A stretch of 64,000 nucleotides of DNA from Phalacrocorax aristotelis (taxonomy: Eukaryota; Chordata; Aves; Suliformes; Phalacrocoracidae). The translations under genes and the position numbers were made by a program. The notes under the pieces were generated by a model. That model was given only the letters and a program-made list of their open reading frames with translations, did no database searches and was not told where the DNA came from. Shown here in pieces: positions 59,801-64,000 of this stretch (position 1 is its first letter; each line of letters starts with the position of its first letter). The stretch spans positions 68,488,233 to 68,552,232 of the forward strand of contig NC_134276.1 in the NCBI RefSeq assembly GCF_949628215.1, in the 5' to 3' direction.

Positions 59801-61969
59801 GGAGAGGAGAAAAGGGAGACGTTCAGTATTTAATTGGGAAAGGTATGTAAGAAGGAAGAAGACAGAGAGGCTCCTCCTGGCACACAGTGGATCTTATCAG
59901 AAGCCAAAGCTGATGGCGGCGAAGGTGCTAAAGGAAACAGCAGAGGGGATGCGAAGCACCCCACTGTGTCTACAGAGAAGGGCTTTGGAAAACAGCAGCA
60001 AGAATAGCTGCACTGCTTTATCGTTACTGACGAATGACTGCTGCCCCGCTCACACGCTGCTTTCTCTGGAGAACTTTCAAATCCGCTGCCCATGCCGGTG
60101 GCTGCCAGAGGCAGACGGGGACTCTTACAGAGAAGGCTTGGTGGCCAGCCAGCCCTGCCAAGCATTTCGCTCCATGCCACAAATAGACGTGCTGAGCAGT
60201 CACGACTCCAAACAAGGTGCTTGGCAAAAGCAGCTGCTGCTAGGCAACCTACTCGTGCCACCGTGAAATATCACTGCGTCACCGGTGCTTTCGGGAGGCC
60301 ACGTGCCCCATCGGGTTATGCAGGGGGAGGGATAAGTAATCACAGTGCATCCCTCCCCTTCCCTCACAGGTAACGGTGATTTAATTTTAATTATATTTAA
60401 CACAGATGCTATGCGACAGTACTCACACGCAAAATACAGAACAACTAGAAAGGAAGTTTTGAGCCAAAATATGCGTGGGCTTGCAGTGCCCTGTGTTGAT
60501 TTCTGCACCAACCTTTTAAAGCACTGATTGACCTTTTGCATCTTTTTTTTTTTTTTATTGAAATTAAAACCACTTTCGGGTTCTGTTTATTGCAATTGTT
60601 TACCTCTTAAGCAATGAAATACTTTCCATGTTAAGCTGGTCTGCTAAGGCAATTTGAAAGAAGGTATAAACCTTTTCTATAATAAAGATGCACATTACGG
60701 GTAGGATTTTCACATGTGCCCAGCACTGCTCTAACTTCTGTTTCTATTAAAAATGATGGAAAACCATCTTGAAACCACTGTAATAAGAACTAGGTGAATT
60801 CTGAGCGCTCCTAAAAGTTTCACCCTTTAGTCTTCACCACAAAAAGCATGATTAAACTTATGTGGTAGGAGTTTAAACCGGGCAAATGAAAAGGCAGCTC
60901 TAGCTGTTTCATATACTTCAATATAAATTTATTCTAATGTAAACATGTCCAAAAAATGCTTTGCTCTCCGCAAACAGAGAAGGTTCACATTCCATCTCTC
61001 CATAAGGAAATGAGTATAACTGGAATAAACAGGGAAGCAGAAACTTCCTACAGAGTGTTTTATCAGCCATACAAGCACAGTAAAAAATCAGTCTCTGACA
61101 GAATTCATAGAAAGGCAGAGCAATATTTAACTGTAGTGCTTTCCCGTTGTAAGTAATACTTCAAAAACTATTGTATTTTCTTCCTGCTCATTAAAAACAT
61201 TTCCAAATGAAGCCATGCTTTGCGTAAAACAAGAAATGACTTCTGTGTACAGATACTTGATACTCTTTAAAACAGCCATCTCTTCCTCCCCGACTACTGG
61301 TTTTTGAATCCTAAGCAGGCAGGAAGAACAAAACAACAAAAAGATGTGGTATCACATTTGAGAAGCTCACGAGAACCCTAATAAATTTCTGTTGCATGAG
61401 ATACAGCATACAATCACATATTCTTATATGTGTAGTTGACTGCAGGTACGCTTGACTATGCTAAATATACTGTACCCAAACTTGTCCAGCGCAATATGAT
61501 TTAAAGATGCATTTGCACTAATGCATTTCATATAGCAACATTTATATCCCCATTTCCAATTTAAGAATAATAAAAAGGTCAGCTACTCAATACTAGGGGC
61601 TGTACATCAAATGTCTTTGAGACACTTGCTCTGACAAGAACTATCTTTTCAAGACCGATGAGACAAGATCAGGGCCACCAAGCTCAAAAGCATCCTTCTG
61701 TTTGGACATATACACAGTGAACTTCATATCAGCAAGATCATTCAGTTATAAAATTTGAAAGCGTTTGGGCAGAATAATATTTATACTGGTGGAAATCAAA
61801 CCACTGGAAAGTCAAGGGATGCACAACAGAGTGCGATCACGCAAATTGCAACTCAGAGTATATGTGCTCCTCCTCTGTTGCTTAAGGAATAGATTTAAAG
61901 TTCAAATATGTAAAAATGTACAAGGTTGATCTTTGCATTTTATGACACTTCAGGAAAACAGCATCCTGG
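56853..61969. other. Upstream flank of LIMS1, no gene recognised
   Basis: About 5 kb of unique-looking sequence. Includes a moderately GC-rich stretch at 56,990-57,260 that could belong to a LIMS1 promoter and a T run near 60,542. Open frames on both strands lack family matches. Confidence 0.5.
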
Positions 61970-62560
61970 CTTCTATCAGGAATAGTGTGGCCAGCAGCAC
62001 AAGGGACGTGATCATCCTCCTGTACTTGGCACTGGTGAGGCCATGCCTGGAATAATGGGTTCAGGTTTGGGCCCCTCACTACAAGAAGGGCATTGAGGTG
62101 CTGGAGCGTGTCCAGAGAAGGGCAACGAAGCTGGTGAAGGGTCTGGAGAGCAGGTCTTACGAGGAGCAGCTGAGGGAGCTGGGGTTGTTTAGTCTGGAGA
62201 AGCGGAGGCTGAGGGGAGACCTTATCGCTCTCTACAACTGCCTGAAAGGAGGTTGTAGCGAGGTGGGGGTTGGTCTCTTTTCCCAAGTAACAAGTGATAG
62301 GATGAGGGGAGATGGCCTCAAGTTGTGCCAGAAGAGGTTTCGATTGGATATTAGGAATAATTCTTTCACCGAAAGGGTTGTCAGGGATTGGAACAGGCTG
62401 CCCAGGGAAGTGATTGAGTCACCATCCCTAGACATATTTAAAAGACATGTAGATGTGGCGCTTAGGGACATGGTTTACTGTGACTTGGCAGTGTTAAGTT
62501 TACAGTTGGACTCAATGATCTTAAAGGTCTTTTACAACCTAAATGACTCTATGATTCTAA
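61970..62560 (+). mobile_element. CR1 LINE 3' portion, plus strand
   Basis: Reads CATCCTGGCTTCTATCAGGA, GGTGAGGCCATGCCTGGAAT, GCAACGAAGCTGGTGAAGGG, TTTAGTCTGGAGAAGCGGAG and AACAGGCTGCCCAGGGAAGT, ending GACTCTATGATTCTA, the CR1 terminal repeat. A long open frame through it encodes [20 protein letters not shown] and [11 protein letters not shown], the end of CR1 ORF2. About 590 bp; the best-preserved CR1 here, so probably the youngest. Confidence 0.93.
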
Positions 62561-64000
62561 AATGCTGCACTACCATATTTATCTTCAGAATAACAGTTTC
62601 TTAGCGCCAATATTCAGTTCATGTCACCTGTCACTGAAATCCACCAAAAATCCTTCACCGAATCTTTAGGGTAAAGGCAAGAGCTTGCCTTTGCTTCTGC
62701 CTTAGCCATCTGCCCATGCCAGCTGGAACCAGCATTTTCGTAAGCCAAACACCATGACCTGAGCGGCTCATTCAGGAACTATAATTAATACCATGACTCA
62801 ACATAACACCCCGGCTACCAGGAGGGACTTCCAGTACATCCACGCAGTTCCTTGTAGGGCAGAGATAAAAGCAACACCAGGCTTCGCAGCTCGCAGCAAC
62901 CTCCTTATTATAGTAACGTCTCCACTGGAGACACCACGCTGAGGACTGACCTTCAGCTTTACTGACCAGCACGTCACTTCTACACGTCTCCTCTCAAATA
63001 TTACTTTCTATCTACACCTCCAGCAGCATAGTGTCTCTAAATATTTTCACCCTCATTAAGTTTGTTTTTATATCCTATATGAGGAAGTGCAAAGGTTTTC
63101 ATTGCCTGAATTAACCTGGTTTGGGCAGAAGGTAGAATGTGGGAAAGAAAACATCGCCTCAGCTGTTGTTCCTCTCTCACACACATCTTAAATTGTAATT
63201 ATTAGTCACTGAGTTTTGGTTTCACATTTTTTTCTTCCCACATTCGCTGCAGCATCACTAAGCTTTAAAACCAGCAGAGGATGGCAGACAGCTGAGCCAT
63301 CTGCAGTCAACATTGCAGAATTAAATAATGGCCCCAATATTCAGCCAAAGAGAATAACCAGAAGCGATTTATTTTCCTAGGAGTCAAGCACGAGTAATGT
63401 ACTGACAAATAAAGCTAATACAAAACAGCATTGCTTTCATACTTCATTATGATGGTCTTAACATTTTGGGTAACACAAACTGAAGTTCTTCACCTTGTAC
63501 TTTGTATTTATTAGCTCTTCAATACTAGTAGCAGAACTTTCAAGTAAGCATGAATGAATTTCAGTAGCAGTTACTGCAAAGCAAGACTTCCATGCATTTT
63601 CCAAACCGAAGGCTTTGGTAACTACTGCAAGATCTTTTAAAAGTAACATTTTCCACCCCAACAATTGCCTAATCCTGAATGAGTAAAGCAGGAGTGAATG
63701 GTTACAATATATATTTTACCACTTGCATGGGAAGATGTAGAAGTCACCCCTTGCAACAGCATATTTCTGGGATTATCTGAAGGGGCAGCCAAGGGGTTTT
63801 GTGCTTTGTATCAGAGAGGTTCGAGCCCCACCAAAACTCCTTCCCCTTTGCAACATACCACGGAGAAGTGGGTATAATTTGAAGATTAGCTTTAGAAAGG
63901 AATGTCGTTTAAAACCAAGCAATTACTTGTATACTTCAGGCAAAATTCATGACCTGCAACCTGGTAACTCATGGAGCTATCCTATCCCAAAGCTCCACTG
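62561..64000. other. Distal flank, no gene recognised
   Basis: AT-rich unique sequence to the window edge. I see no exon, repeat family or RNA gene that I can support. Confidence 0.5.

Noticed and set aside
59830-60266. Opposed open frames of 117-143 codons upstream of LIMS1
   Set aside because: Overlap each other on both strands and show no family match; likely chance in a GC-richer patch.
62098-62604. 168-codon plus-strand frame as a host gene
   Set aside because: It is the end of CR1 ORF2 running into the CR1 tail, not a host gene.
1-64000. A novel defence, mobile or biosynthetic system
   Set aside because: The window is explained by two well-known vertebrate genes, their introns and CR1 elements. 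No gene cluster or array of unknown type was seen.

Overview
The window is vertebrate nuclear DNA, most likely from a bird. The evidence is long intron-split genes, several CR1 LINE copies ending in the short ATTCTATGA-type repeats, compact introns, and the LIMS1-RANBP2 gene order also found in mammals. Both genes read on the minus strand, so transcription runs from right to left.

Layout: (1) 1-33,528 holds RANBP2 (Nup358), the cytoplasmic-filament nucleoporin and SUMO E3 ligase. I placed 29 coding exons with GT-AG borders and consistent phases. They sum to 9,117 nt, or 3,038 aa plus a stop. Exon 20 alone is 4,576 nt and carries FG repeats, three Ran-binding domains and the zinc fingers. (2) About 33,100-33,900 is a CpG island with NRF1-type sites, the likely RANBP2 promoter. 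(3) About 33,900-36,740 is a short intergenic stretch with a CR1 tail and a perfect 32-bp palindrome. (4) About 36,740-56,852 is LIMS1 (PINCH-1), the five-LIM-domain adaptor of the ILK-PINCH-parvin focal-adhesion complex. It has ten coding exons, a second alternative terminal coding exon and a roughly 1.4-kb 3' UTR. (5) 56,853-64,000 lies upstream of LIMS1. I see no supported gene there, only a CR1 copy and AT-rich unique sequence.

The two genes are tandem neighbours with no shared pathway that I can infer. No RNA gene, CRISPR array, virus or microbial system was recognised. The best leads are small-scale ones inside known genes: a possible 54-nt in-frame extra exon in RANBP2, a shortened and partly broken RANBP2 zinc-finger array, a diverged second SUMO/UBC9-binding repeat, duplicated LIMS1 terminal exons, and two striking inverted repeats near the LIMS1 3' end. 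All protein comparisons are from memory of the human families. No alignment or search was run.
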